A stretch of DNA of 30,451 bases from Teratosphaeria epicoccoides (GCA_021401465.1 JADDMT010000232.1:1-30451); one strand, 5' to 3'; counted from the stretch's first letter, positions 1 to 8,760 are shown. The notes: a model not told the origin generated them from the letters alone. Made by a program: numbers and translations.

Positions 1-127
1 CCTTTCTTCTATGACTATGCCTATGACTCATAGTACTCCTATGACGGTACTATGACTCATAGCACTCAGGACCCACATGATCCTGTATCCTACAGTACTC
101 CGGACAGTACTCCTGACACTCATGACA
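1..127 (-). repeat. Family B LTR, first 127 bp, cut by window edge
   Basis: Read on the minus strand this begins TGTCATGAGTGTC at base 127 and runs leftwards out of the window. It matches 30325-30451 in inverted orientation over all 127 bases with two transition differences (bases 17 and 46). Related U3 starts follow TGTCAT at 24106 and 8851, each leading into AGAAAGGATCTGT or a close variant, which identifies it as the 5' end of a family B LTR. It interrupts the family C copy that resumes at 128. The element it belongs to lies mostly outside the window. Confidence 0.85.
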
Positions 128-912
128 AAATACACCTAGAACCGCCTTAGGACGAGTCTTCTAAGGAGAGGGTGCTAGCCGCCGCAGAATTAGCGCGACG
201 TATGCGCAAGGTACATTTAGTGCTAATAGAACACTAGAAAAAGGCCTCAGAATCCTAGATTAAACATAATAACGCCTATGCTAAACCGATGTAGTACGCG
301 GTTAGTACGAAGGTGTTACTGTCGACGAAGAACCTTAAGCTGAAACTTCTAAGCAAGAAGATGACGCTAAGGTTCGTCAGACCCTTCCGGATACGCGACG
401 CGATAGGCTCGCAGGCATACTAGCTATCGTTACTATTGTCGTATCGTGTGCATAACGTCTTCTACGTATCTCTACTCGAACTATAGGTACAGCGTAAGGG
501 CGAAGAGCCCGCGGACCTGATGCTAGTAGCAGAAGAGAACGAAGAGTAGGAAGTCGAGGGTATTAAGGACAGTATGTAGCGTAAAGGCGCAATGTACTAT
601 CTAGTAAAGTAGAAAGGATACCTACCTGAGTACATATAATAGGTTCTGGCTAAAGACTACAAGAACGCTCTAGAAGCTATTCGCGAGTTCGAAGAGCAGA
701 GGAGGCGTAAGCAGGGCTTAAGAAGGTCGATTTGTAGGAAGATAAGAGTTTCGGAGCAGAATTCTTAACACGTGTATGTAGCGTATAACGCGCGAAGTAG
801 TAACGAGAAGCAAACGCCCTACTCATATATCATTAATGCCTGAAGGTATACCTAGAATAAACCTAAGAAGAACAAGAGACATGCTCGGATTAGCTTCGTA
901 GCTAATGCTTAG
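128..912 (+). pseudogene. pol: Family C pol 3' end: integrase C-terminus and chromodomain (C1)
   Basis: This is the C-terminal part of the fused gag-pol polyprotein, read in the frame that ends with TAG at 910-912. It covers the end of the integrase (the region with LKLKLLSKKMTLRFV) and a chromodomain at about 550-690, which starts EVEGIKDS and contains YYLVK, stop, KGYLPEY. The stop after YYLVK sits where chromodomains have the aromatic-cage tryptophan, so it probably derives from TGG. After the chromodomain comes a basic tail. The final TAG overlaps the stop of the antisense gene by two bases. Several in-frame TAG codons make it non-functional. Chromodomains of this clade are known to bind methylated histone H3 and guide integration. 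Confidence 0.85.
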
Positions 913-2405
913 CGACTAGTAGTTAGGGGCTTCCTAACTAAACCTAAAGCAGAAGAGTCTTTCTTGTTATAGTCCGCTAGGGACTGCCTACCTACACGGG
1001 GTCTACTGAACACCCTGAAGCGACCATGAGTAACAGGAGTAGTAACGCCACGAAGAGAGGCTAGCATCTTCTTCTTTAGTAGGTTGCGAGGGAGCTTGTC
1101 TTTAGAGCCTATAGTAGCTAGAGAGCTAGCGATACCCTTACCGCGCCTAGTCGCGACGACTACCTCATCCTTAGCATTAGAAGGCGAAGAGACTCGAGCG
1201 CGCTTGCGGCTGTCGCGCTTAGCCCTCGAGATCATCTTGCGCTTCTTGACACGAGTGTCAACTACATCATCGGACTCGGTGTCCTCCTTAGGCGTAACCG
1301 GTATAGTGACACTATAGTACGAAGGGACTACGTTAGGACCGAAGGTATCCTAGACGTCGTCATCCTCCTCATCCTTAAAGATCTGGCCTAGAGGCTTACA
1401 CCTTAGCGTCTTGACGGACGTAGTGCGGATCGCAAGCAGGGAAGGTTCGGCTTTCTTGTCGCTAACCTTAATTTCGGCCCTAGCCTTCTTCTTCTTCTTA
1501 GATAGTAGCGTCGAGGCGGCGTAAGCGGCGGCGCTATAATGTGTTAGCTATACGCACGCGACAGGATTCGAGTAAGTAACTTACGGCTTAGTCCTTAGGA
1601 CTAGCTTAGAGGCAGGCTGTCTCTCGGTATAGCGCTAGGGCGTAGCCTTAGCGGCAGGAACGGTGAATTACTTGATGACCTTTTTGCGGATCATCCGCGT
1701 CTCGAAGTTATCGTCAATAGAGGCAAGGGCCCCGAGTTGCTAACGCTAACAGCTAGTCGGATACTTCTTGACGCTAACGTTAGCCTAGCGGAGAAGATTA
1801 GCATCTATACTCGGAGGGTACCTGTACTATATGCGTACTATGGCAAAGGTCTCGACCTTAATAGTTAGTACCTTTAAGATCTTCTAGACTAAGTCTGCGA
1901 TTAGACCTAGACAAACGTTTTCGCCTGTTAGTAGAGAGTCGAAGTAAACACTGCCGTAAGAACGGTTAGTAGTTATAGTAAAGCACGAGAGGGCGCCAAG
2001 CAGGTAGGCGAGTACCTCGCGGTACTTAGCCTGTAGCCTGTTTATAGTCAGAGTGCCTTTAGCAATCCCCTTGTTACGCGTACTCTAGAAGTCATCGATG
2101 TTATGGCAGAGCTAGTTGTACTCGCTATACACCTCTTTAGGGAGGTCTTAGCATTTTTGATGCTTGCTATTACAGTTGACATAATTGTAGTAGATACTAC
2201 CCTCATTAAATCTGCTGACATAGATCTCGGCTACGCTTCGGTTAGTATAAGTCACGCATACCTCGCGGGTAGGGGACGCCTTACTAACACGCGGAGGAGA
2301 GATGTATGCAGCTTGGCTACTAAGGTTGTCAAGGCATCGTCAACATAAGCGACAATCGTAGGCAGAGTAAGTAGCGTCAAACTTAGTCTGCAGCATATAA
2401 GCCAT
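909..2405 (-). pseudogene. Antisense accessory ORF of family C (C1 copy), about 498 codons
   Basis: On the minus strand a frame runs from ATG (complement of 2403-2405) to TAA (complement of 909-911). It is 1497 nt, exactly the length of the copy at 19380-20876. The product starts MAYMLQTKF, with an early cysteine cluster (CRLC, stop, RC; then CNSKHQKC about 70 residues on). The middle is predicted mostly helical. A lysine run (KKKKK) and an acidic patch follow. The C-terminal third is very basic (KKRKMISRAKRDSRKRAR), which suggests a nuclear signal. In-frame stops are mainly TAG and TAA at positions that fit former CAG, CAA, CGA or TGG. I do not recognise the family. Cysteine spacing suggests zinc binding, but that is inference. 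It is not a shadow of pol, because it lies wholly downstream of pol and meets it tail to tail. Confidence 0.75.
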
Positions 2406-3189
2406 TATAGCTAAGACAGGTTAATTGATCTTAATTAATTGATTAAAGAAGAAGAAGCTCTAGTATAGACCCGTGGACAAGGCAAGGCGCAAGCTAAGCA
2501 AAATAGAAGTAGAGGTTAATGTTAGTGTCTTAGAACAGGAAGTTTAGGAAAGCGACGAGGTTTTTATACTCTCTAGTAGCCCCCCTGTTACCTACCGCAA
2601 CTGTTAAGCTAGTGACTCGAACTACATGCGCAGAGTACCTGCCTTTAGTTGACTTACAAGGGGACCGAATGATGCAATAACGGATAACGCGGCTGTCACG
2701 CATATGCGCTAACTGTACTTATGCTAGCCTACTAGCATGAAAATGTAGCGAGGCGCGCGCTAGGAGCGCGCTCCTGCTGTTTCGAGTAGTACGCGTAGAG
2801 CGTCCGCGTACTTTCCTACTACCCTAAGGTTCTGTAGCACGTTCTTCACAGTCATGACTAAATAGGGACAGCCAAGCTATTTGGCGAGGCTAGCGCGTAT
2901 GCTTGCCCTACAATTTCAAGGATTAACTAAAGTACGTACTTGTAGTTTCCTGATATCTTAATCCGCATGTAAAGCGAAGGTATTACGAAGCCGCCTAACA
3001 TGAGACAGATTAAAACCCGCCTAAGTTAGTAGCCTCCGCCCCGTACTCGCTACAAAGGTGTTAAGGTATGTGTATAACATATGTTATATAGGCTATCTAC
3101 TTATTTACTCTTGCGTAGTGTAAGCGTGCTACATCCCGTACCCTATACGTTCTGCGTGCATTACTCGGTAAGGCTAGGGACATCCTCAT
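2406..3189. other. Family C region between antisense start and 3' LTR
   Basis: No clear gene is assigned here. Next to the antisense start lies an almost pure A/T block (2421-2446, TTAATTGATC then TTAATTAATTGATTAA) that is unchanged in the other copy. A plus-strand frame from about 2446 to 3000 is fairly open in both copies. It begins with four lysines and contains ESDEVFI and SSSPPV, diverging from the antisense gene. It has no clear ATG and several TAG codons, so it is only a weak second-gene candidate. The rest is presumably promoter for the antisense transcript and 3' untranslated region. Confidence 0.5.
2561..2568 (-). promoter_or_regulatory. Possible TATA box for the antisense ORF (C1)
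   Basis: The minus strand reads TATAAAAA, about 155 bases upstream of the antisense ATG. The same octamer is kept at 21032-21039 in the second copy at the same distance. The only basis is motif and position. Fungal TATA boxes are loosely placed, so this is tentative. Confidence 0.35.
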
Positions 3190-3203
3190 AGGAGGAGGGG
3201 TAG
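3190..3203 (+). other. Polypurine tract of C1
   Basis: AGGAGGAGGGGTAG lies directly before the 3' LTR, the expected place for the primer of plus-strand DNA synthesis. The T replaces a C seen at 21672 in the other copy. Confidence 0.7.
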
Positions 3204-3563
3204 TAATACGGTTAATACTAGGGGGCTATTAGAGCCGCATAGGTTCTGATGCCTGCCCTTAGTATGTAGTAACCCTGCTACACATAGTAAGGGGATCCTT
3301 TGTACATACGTTAGCTTGTATGTCGTCTAAGTAGGATCTGTGGTCGACGTAGGACGCCCCTACGTCGTCGATCCTATAGTACCCCTACGGGGTTAGGCTC
3401 AGACATGCTTTCCCTAATTAAGGAGCGTCGGGGGTTATAAGTACCCTTAGCGCTACCTCTGCAATAAGCAGAAAGTAGCGCTATCTTATACCTACTAAAA
3501 GGTCGGATTACTCTGTCACACTACGAGATATTTTCATATCATATAGCATATACATCTATATTA
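3204..3563 (+). repeat. 3' LTR of family C copy C1
   Basis: This 360-bp LTR matches 21675-22034 (360 bp) and 13871-14225 (355 bp). It begins TAATACGG and ends ATCTATATTA. Canonical LTR ends are TG and CA. Here both read TA, exactly what CpA to TpA change on either strand would give. TTATAA at 3435-3440 is a candidate TATA box. A hairpin-forming segment around TAGGATC...GATCCTA is shared with the other copies. The next bases belong to family D, and the target duplication would be CTACT (3564-3568), but its mate is outside the window. Confidence 0.88.
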
Positions 3564-5314
3564 CTACTACAGAAATAATCGGCTCTAGCCCTTTCTAAAA
3601 CGAGGAATTTAACGCCCTCTAGACCTCTACGAGAGAGAAAGACAGACAATACAACGTAGTATTCCGCGCGATAGAAGCAGGAGCCCGCATAAGACTAAGC
3701 GAGGTCAAGCTAAAGGTACAAGCAGGAGACTACATAATTAATAGAAAAGGGAATCTCTAATACAGAGGTAAACTGTAGGTTCCTAGCGCTCCTTCCCTAT
3801 ATGGCGGCTAATCTTAAAGCGAACGACATGCTACAGACGAAGATTATATAATCTGTGCATAATGCTACAGTATATAGGCATCTAGGCTAGGACGCCACAA
3901 CATTGATCCTAGGCCGCGACTTCTATTAGCTACTACTGTCTAAACAGGTCCGAAGATTCTTAAGAAACTACGACTACTACAGAAGGAACAAAGTATAGCG
4001 GGAGCATAAGCACAGACTCCTATAGCTATTACTAGTACCTGACTAGTTCTTCAAGGAGATCTTAATAGACTTCATGACTAAGTTGCCTGAATTAGAGGGG
4101 TGCTAGTACGTAAGGACTAGCTCTATAAGTCCGTAGTATTAGAAGCGATGCCTAGCATAAAAGCTAAGGAGTACGCCGAAAAATTCATAGACTACTAGGC
4201 CTGCTATCATGGCATGCTAAGTACTGTCACAAGTAACAACTAGACAAGCACGTTCTAGGAAACCTTCTACTACCGAATAGGCGTATCCTAGAGACTTAGT
4301 TCTACATACTACCCTTAAATGGACAGAGGCCTAGAGTGCTTAAACTAAGAGGTGTAAGCGTACCTACGAAACTTTATTAACTAAGAGTAGTCCGACTAGA
4401 AACGCTAGCTTCCCTTAGCTTAACTTGCACTTAATAGTCGTTACTACTTAGGGATTAGTATAAGCCCCTTCTTCGCTACTTACGGATATAAGGTACTATC
4501 CCCTGTCCCTTTAAAGACAGAACCTAGGAGGTCGAGCTAGCTAAACGTAGCAAAAAGGGTAGAGGCATTCGTAGAGAAGATCTAGCAGATAAAGGACCTT
4601 TGTCAAGCTAGCATAGCGGCCTCCGCGTAATAACAAGAGGAATCCGCTAACAAGAAGTAGACCCTAGCGCCTATTTACAGGGTAGGCGACAAAGTATGGC
4701 TAGACCTAAGGAACTATACTACAGACAGGCCGAAGAAGAGCTTAGACGCTAAACATGCTAAGTACATAGTGTCTAAGGTTTTGTCGCTAGTCTCCGTATG
4801 ACTGTTAGGGATACCAAGTAACATCTACCTAGTATTCTACACAGATTTGCTTTGTTTAGTAAGTCAAGATCCGCTACTAGGACAGGAAACTAACAACAAA
4901 CAGCTAGACCCCGTGCTTTTTAAGTCGCATGAAGAATAGCAGGTAGAAGAAATACTCTGCGCGAGAAGGAAGAAGAGAGGGTAGGGCTAAGAAGTCCTAG
5001 TGAAATAGGCCGGATACTATAGCCCTACGTAGGAACCCTTAGGAAATCTCGCGGACACTGTGGCACTAGACGAATTCGAAACAAAATATAGGAGTGCAGA
5101 GTCCTATAATAGGCTAAGGGAGAAATAGGAGAAGAGAAAGAAAGGGCAGCGGAATCTAAGTAGGAAAGGACAGACGTAGGGATTATGTGCGTAGAGAACA
5201 GGCGCTCTAAGAAAGGAGTTTAGAGCTTAGCGGACTTAGCGATAATACACGTAGAAAACAGGCGTTTAGAGAGGGATTTAGAGTTTAGGGGTTCACATTT
5301 TCATTTTCATGTGA
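3564..5314 (+). pseudogene. pol: Family D pol 3' part: integrase and chromodomain, frameshifted
   Basis: Three reading segments are needed. The first (3566 to about 3800) ends with a linker (DYIINRKGNL, YRGKL, VPS). The second (about 3800-4105, shifted) holds the HHCC region around LILGRDFY and the first catalytic aspartate in EILIDFMTKLPELEG (4068-4070). The third (about 4110 on) has SVVLEAMPSIKAKEYAEKF, then TSNN where TSDR is expected, so the second catalytic aspartate is Asn (a G to A change), then MDRGLECLN with the glutamate kept. The chromodomain lies at about 4931-5080 (QVEEILCARRKKRG, EVLVK, AGYYSPT). The frame closes with TGA at 5312-5314, next to the stop of the antisense gene. It is dead through two shifts, many TAG codons and a lost catalytic residue. 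Confidence 0.82.
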
Positions 5315-6334
5315 CTATCTAGTAGCTTCTGCTACAAAACCCCTGGAATCCTAGTAGAACAACCTAGCCTGCAGCTACTACTTAAAGTCGTTAGCGTAGC
5401 GCTTGCTAATGACGAGGGCTAGCGGGATAGCGGCGCTAAATAGCCGGTTAGCAGGGAAAAACATGCAAAGTGCGGAAGATAACTTACAGATTACCCTGCT
5501 AGAGGATAGCCTGCTAGACTGTCCTAGTCACCTTCTAGGCGACAGTACTAAAACACCGGTTAGCGGGTGTTACAAATCAGAATCTAGGGGAAATTACTCG
5601 GAGAGTAGACTAGCCCTCTAGATAGGCTACAAGGCCTTCTAGGCCTTAAGGACCTTCTCTAGGTTGTCATGAGCGTCCGTACTTCTTTAGCTGTTAGCTA
5701 GGGAAAAACGAGCGGACTCTAGAACTTACTTGTCGCTATCCTCAGAACGGGTCTAGATGGCGTAGGCAACATAGGCGATAAGCAGGCTTCATACTAGTTA
5801 GCAGGCGTTTTCACATAGATTCTAGAAGAGAACTTACAGGTCTCTATAGTTAATCGCCTTTTCGGCATAGCGCTAGCAAGCAGTAGAGTAGGAGGACTAG
5901 AACATTAGCGGAATCTAGGGGAAAGAGTTTAGAGTCTAATGCTTATAGTCTAGTCTTCGCAGTTAACGCCATAGAGGGCGTAATCTACGTAGTAGATAAG
6001 TAGGGTATTCTAACCCCGGTTAGTTTTACCTAGAATCCAAAATACTTACTACCCCTGTTCCTGAAGTCCTACTTACGTTAGTTCCTATGTTAATGTAAAA
6101 GAGAAGGTTGTAAGTATCAAACAAGTAGTTAATAGCTATAGCAAGGTAGTCTATACGCGCAAAGTCGACAAATAGCATTAAAGGAGGGTATAGAGTAAAG
6201 CTGCGAAAGAAGTAAAGGAATTAGTAAGGAAGGAAAACAGGGTGTTATTCAGGAACCTTGCGATAGAGAGTAGACTCTAGGTAAGAACGACTATAATAGG
6301 GAAGGTATGCTAACCTTTTACTACTACCCTACAT
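5315..6334 (-). pseudogene. Antisense ORF of family D, about 339 codons
   Basis: The minus-strand frame runs from ATG (complement of 6332-6334) to TAG (complement of 5315-5317). That stop touches the TGA of pol with no base between. About 28 internal stops, mostly TAG, interrupt it. Readable stretches include MLFVDFARIDYLAIAINYLF, NIGTNVSRTSGTGVVSILDS, RYAEKAINYRDL and a helical acidic part (TRSEDSDK, ESARFSLANS, STDAHDNLEKVLKA). No family is recognised. Many Phe and Leu codons may be mutated Ser or Pro, so the hydrophobic look may mislead. The N-terminal start region is duplicated about 458 bases upstream. With only one copy I cannot test conservation. The exact tail-to-tail position is the best argument that it is real. 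Confidence 0.5.
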
Positions 6335-6425
6335 AGCTAAAAGGCTTAGTAATTAGTCCTGTAACAGGGCTGATTATAGTTAGCTACATATGCATACACA
6401 CTACAACCCGAGAAATATCCGCGAG

Positions 6426-6435
6426 GTCACGTGAC
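6426..6435. promoter_or_regulatory. GTCACGTGAC palindrome upstream of the antisense ORF
   Basis: This is a perfect 10-bp palindrome with a CACGTG core, about 92 bases upstream of the antisense start. It fits the binding sites of basic helix-loop-helix factors. The equivalents in the other repeat copies read GTCACATGAC (6884-6893) and CTACGTGAC, each one transition away. A regulatory role is inference. Confidence 0.4.
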
Positions 6436-6533
6436 GCCAAGCCTGCAGCTAGCACCTATACGTCTAGCATATTATTATCCCCTCTCCCTAAGGGGACTGC
6501 CCTTAGTTCTACTAAACCAAACGGCGCACTGTT

Positions 6534-6613
6534 ACATGACTTAGAGGCGGGGGGGTCTACATAGACACATGACTTAGAGGGAGGCGGCTAACTCTCTATA
6601 GACACATAACTTA
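6534..6613. repeat. Short tandem repeat, unit about 35 bp
   Basis: ACATGACTTAGAGG starts near 6534 and again near 6567. A third, decayed start (ACATAACTTAG) follows near 6604. The units differ in a G-rich middle part. It lies between the two large direct repeats of family D. Confidence 0.65.
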
Positions 6614-7240
6614 GTAGTAGTTTCACCCTACATAGTTAGGCATTTGTTACCTTAAGCTAGTTAGCATCTGCAGATACCCCGTACTCTTAGCTAGAGATCT
6701 AAGCAAAAAATTGCTTAAACCTAGGTCTGACTATACAGGACTAATTACTCTTAATAGGGAAGGTATGCCGACCTTTTACTACTACCCTACATGGCTAAAA
6801 GGCTTAGTAATTAGTCTTGTAACAGGGCTGATTACAGTCGGCTACATATGCACACACACTATAACCTAAGAAATATCTACAAGGTCACATGACGCTAAGC
6901 CTATAGCTAGCACCTATATGTCTAGCATCTCAAATATCCGCGAGGCTACGTGACGCCAAGCCTATAGCTAGCACCTGTATGTCTAGCATATTAGACTAGG
7001 TCCTATGAGTTACTAGACTAATCTAAGTAAAGCGAGTATACTTTACATGTATAAGGCAAACTCTTGACATATCGACTAACAGGGATAAGGCTAGCAAGGG
7101 AGGGACTAGCTATAACTGCGATTAGTTAATAGGGACAGTTAGAAGTGTCTGATTAGCTAGTTTTGCCTGTAAATTAATAGTATCATAGGAGTTTGCTATG
7201 GTATTTAGAACTTGATTAGCTGACGCAAGGGTGTAGACAA

Positions 7241-7253
7241 GGGGGGGGGGGGG
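7241..7253 (+). other. Polypurine tract of family D, 13 G
   Basis: An uninterrupted run of 13 G (preceded by GACAA) lies directly before the LTR start TAATGTGAAG. Position and composition fit the plus-strand primer, though pure G runs are unusual. Confidence 0.7.
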
Positions 7254-7434
7254 TAATGTGAAGGGCTAGGCCCTTAGACCCTAGCATAGGCTAAGGCCTA
7301 TGCAGAGCATAGTCCCTAGCTATAAGGGGCTAGCTACCCTAAGATCTGTTTCTCTCTCCTTCTTCCTTCTTGTTAAATACTACATGAACCCCTATGTATA
7401 TGTTGTTTACCTGTGACAAGTACCTCTAATCCTA
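7254..7434 (+). repeat. 3' LTR of family D
   Basis: A short LTR of about 180 bp starts after the polypurine tract with TAATGTG (TGATGTG before mutation) and ends near CCTA at 7434. After it, family B pol begins. The end is set by the point where similarity to 29187 onwards starts and may be off by some bases. TGTTA (7435-7439) would be the target duplication. There is no second copy in the window to test it. Confidence 0.6.
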
Positions 7435-8146
7435 TGTTAATAGGGATTAGAACAACTAGGTAGAGTTATTACTAATAGCATAACTTGCATATAATAGTAC
7501 GCTAGCGGAGTTAACAGGACTCTTGCTATTTTAGATAGCATACAGATTAGCTATAGAAGACATTCCGGACGTCTTAGCTAGTAATCCGAACCTAGTAGCA
7601 CTCGGACGAGTAGAACATCTACGCCGACTGCAAACAGAAGCACGACTCGACCTGCAGTTCTATTAGCAGAACATGGCACGGTACGCGAATCGTAAGAGAA
7701 TTAAGGGACTAATTCTAAAGGAGGGGGACAAGGTGTATCTCCTCTGCTGTAACATCAAATTAGACAAGCCAAGTAAAAAACTAGACGCTATTAAACTAGG
7801 ACCCATCTAGATTAAGGCTAAGAAAGGACTAGTCAATTTTGAGTTGTAGCTACCTAAATAGACGAGAATACACCCTGTGTTCTACATATCTCTGCTAGAA
7901 CCTGCCGCGCTAGACGCTACACTACAAACAGAACCTTTACAACTCGACCCTAAGGTCAAAGAATTAGAGTACACTGTCGAGAAGATTGTCGGCACTCGCT
8001 AGGTAGGCGGACAGCAAGAGTACTTAGTAAAATGGGAAGGATACGGTAGTACTAATAATACCTAGGAACCCCTAGAACACCTACGAAACTATTAGTAAAA
8101 GATATGGAGGTTTAAGCGGAAAACGAACCTAAGAAGAACCTCATGA
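7435..8146 (+). pseudogene. pol: Family B pol 3' end: integrase end and chromodomain (B2)
   Basis: The frame begins in the integrase C-terminal part (NRD, stop, NN, stop, VELL). It then reads LKEGDKVYLLC and KLDKPSKKLDA, a part typical of the integrase tail of this clade. A chromodomain follows at 7967-8094: EYTVEKIVGTR, QQEYLVKWEGYGSTNNT, stop at the usual tryptophan, EPLEHLRNY. Unlike the other copies it keeps the first aromatic-cage Trp (VKWEGY). The frame ends with TGA at 8144-8146, sharing the palindrome TCATGA with the antisense stop. In-frame TAG and TAA codons and the missing 5' part make it a dead fragment. Confidence 0.85.
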
Positions 8147-8659
8147 ACTATAACTAGCCCCCTGCGGTCCCTGCGGGACGCTATTAACAGGCTCGGCTAC
8201 CACACTATCTAGGAAACCCTAATACGATGCGTTAGCAAAACTGTCTATTACGCTCTATGTCATAGGACTAAGCGCAAGACCCGCTAAAGGATCTAGATTA
8301 AGGAGGAATCTAGTCTGCTAAAGAGCCTGCTCTTTAGCCTCGTCCTCTTCGATCTCACGCTCCTTAAGAGCATGACTATCCTTAACCTCATAGTTAACCG
8401 CATCTAACTGTTTCTAAAGACGCATCTCTTTTATATGCGCCTCTATCATCTTTTGCGAAGCCTCTGTAAGAGTAGCCTTTACATAATCGAGATTAGTAAT
8501 TAGTCTTTTCTACTAATTACCTACCCTTTTCTATTTGACCTCTATTACCTTCGCGTTGTAACTTCGACAGTTACTAAAGTAATAGTACAAGCATTTTCCT
8601 AAGGAAATGTGCACGTAACAAATAAGCTTTAGCTCTTGACACTAAGTACAAGACTTCAT
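8141..8659 (-). pseudogene. Antisense ORF of family B: Cys cluster plus coiled coil, about 172 codons
   Basis: The minus-strand frame runs from ATG (complement of 8657-8659) to TGA (complement of 8141-8143). It starts MKSCT, stop, CQELKLICYVHISLGKC, followed within about 15 residues by a further Cys in SNCRSYNAK. So it has C-x2-C-x6-C, then GKC, then C. Small fungal proteins with an N-terminal pattern of this sort followed by a coiled coil are common and mostly unnamed, as I recall. Residues from about 50 to 125 are rich in E, K, R and L in heptad-like order (KASQKIIEAHVKEIRLQKQL in the sister copy). The end is less regular. The Cys cluster may bind zinc, and the coiled coil suggests self-association. 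Both are inferred. Confidence 0.72.
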
Positions 8660-8760
8660 GCTTTCTTTGCCCTAGCGATAGATTTAATTTACGCAGCGTT
8701 TATGTTTCTACGTTAAAGGAGCGTTAGTGTCAAGAATAACACAAGGCAGTAACGTAGAAA
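8635..8760. repeat. Interleaved inverted repeats around the antisense start (B2)
   Basis: CTTGACACTAA (8635-8645) pairs with TTAGTGTCAAG (8724-8734). TTTCTACGTT (8705-8714) pairs with AACGTAGAAA (8751-8760). Both are perfect, and the second overlaps the first, so the two hairpins exclude each other. The first arm lies inside the start of the antisense frame, the other arms upstream of it. There is nothing else of note in 8660-8837. Confidence 0.6.

Larger units (their letters stand above)
128..3563 (+). mobile_element. Ty3/Gypsy family C, 3' part of a copy (C1)
   Basis: This segment aligns with 18599-22034 at a constant offset of 18471 bases at every landmark I checked: the pol stop, the antisense start, the LTR start and the LTR end. 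There is therefore no net insertion or deletion over 3.4 kb. It carries the end of pol, the complete antisense frame, the polypurine tract and the 3' LTR. Its 5' part is removed by the family B LTR at 1-127. Its 3' end abuts family D pol at 3564, so it was inserted into a D element. Differences from the other copy in bases 181-360 are all transitions (17 counted, no transversion). Confidence 0.9.
6301..6989. repeat. 170-bp direct repeat with a third partial copy, family D
   Basis: Copies lie at 6301-6470 and 6759-6928, same length and 458 bp apart. A third part-copy of about 58 bp follows at 6932-6989. Copies differ chiefly by C/T and G/A changes. The unit covers the first codons of the antisense frame and its upstream region with a CACGTG-type site. 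The repeat probably multiplied a promoter segment. Confidence 0.8.
6335..7240. other. Family D non-coding 3' region
   Basis: Apart from the direct and tandem repeats listed separately I see no gene. From about 6990 to 7240 the sequence holds only short decayed frames. Its place before the polypurine tract fits promoter of the antisense gene plus 3' untranslated region. Confidence 0.5.
3564..7434 (+). mobile_element. Ty3/Gypsy family D, 3' part
   Basis: This is a fourth chromovirus family, present once. The visible part runs from the RNase H-integrase linker through integrase and chromodomain, then an antisense frame, a repeat-rich region, a 13-G polypurine tract and an LTR. C1 was inserted into it at 3563/3564. 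On its right it is itself inserted into family B pol, which resumes at about 7435. All frames carry stop codons. Confidence 0.75.

Noticed and set aside
1084..1317. Plus-strand open frame of 77 codons (and its equivalent at 19555-19824)
   Set aside because: It is the complement of the basic part of the antisense frame of family C. The minus frame is longer, continuous with the rest of the gene and better explained.
2103..2348. Plus-strand open frame of 81 codons (and its equivalent at 20619-20864)
   Set aside because: It lies opposite the cysteine-rich N-terminal part of the antisense gene and is a shadow of it.
5403..5621. Plus-strand open frame of 72 codons in family D
   Set aside because: It overlaps the minus-strand frame that continues over 300 codons to the pol stop, and has no family resemblance.
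6534..6613. CRISPR-like array
   Set aside because: Only two to three imperfect direct units without spacers, in a eukaryotic retrotransposon.
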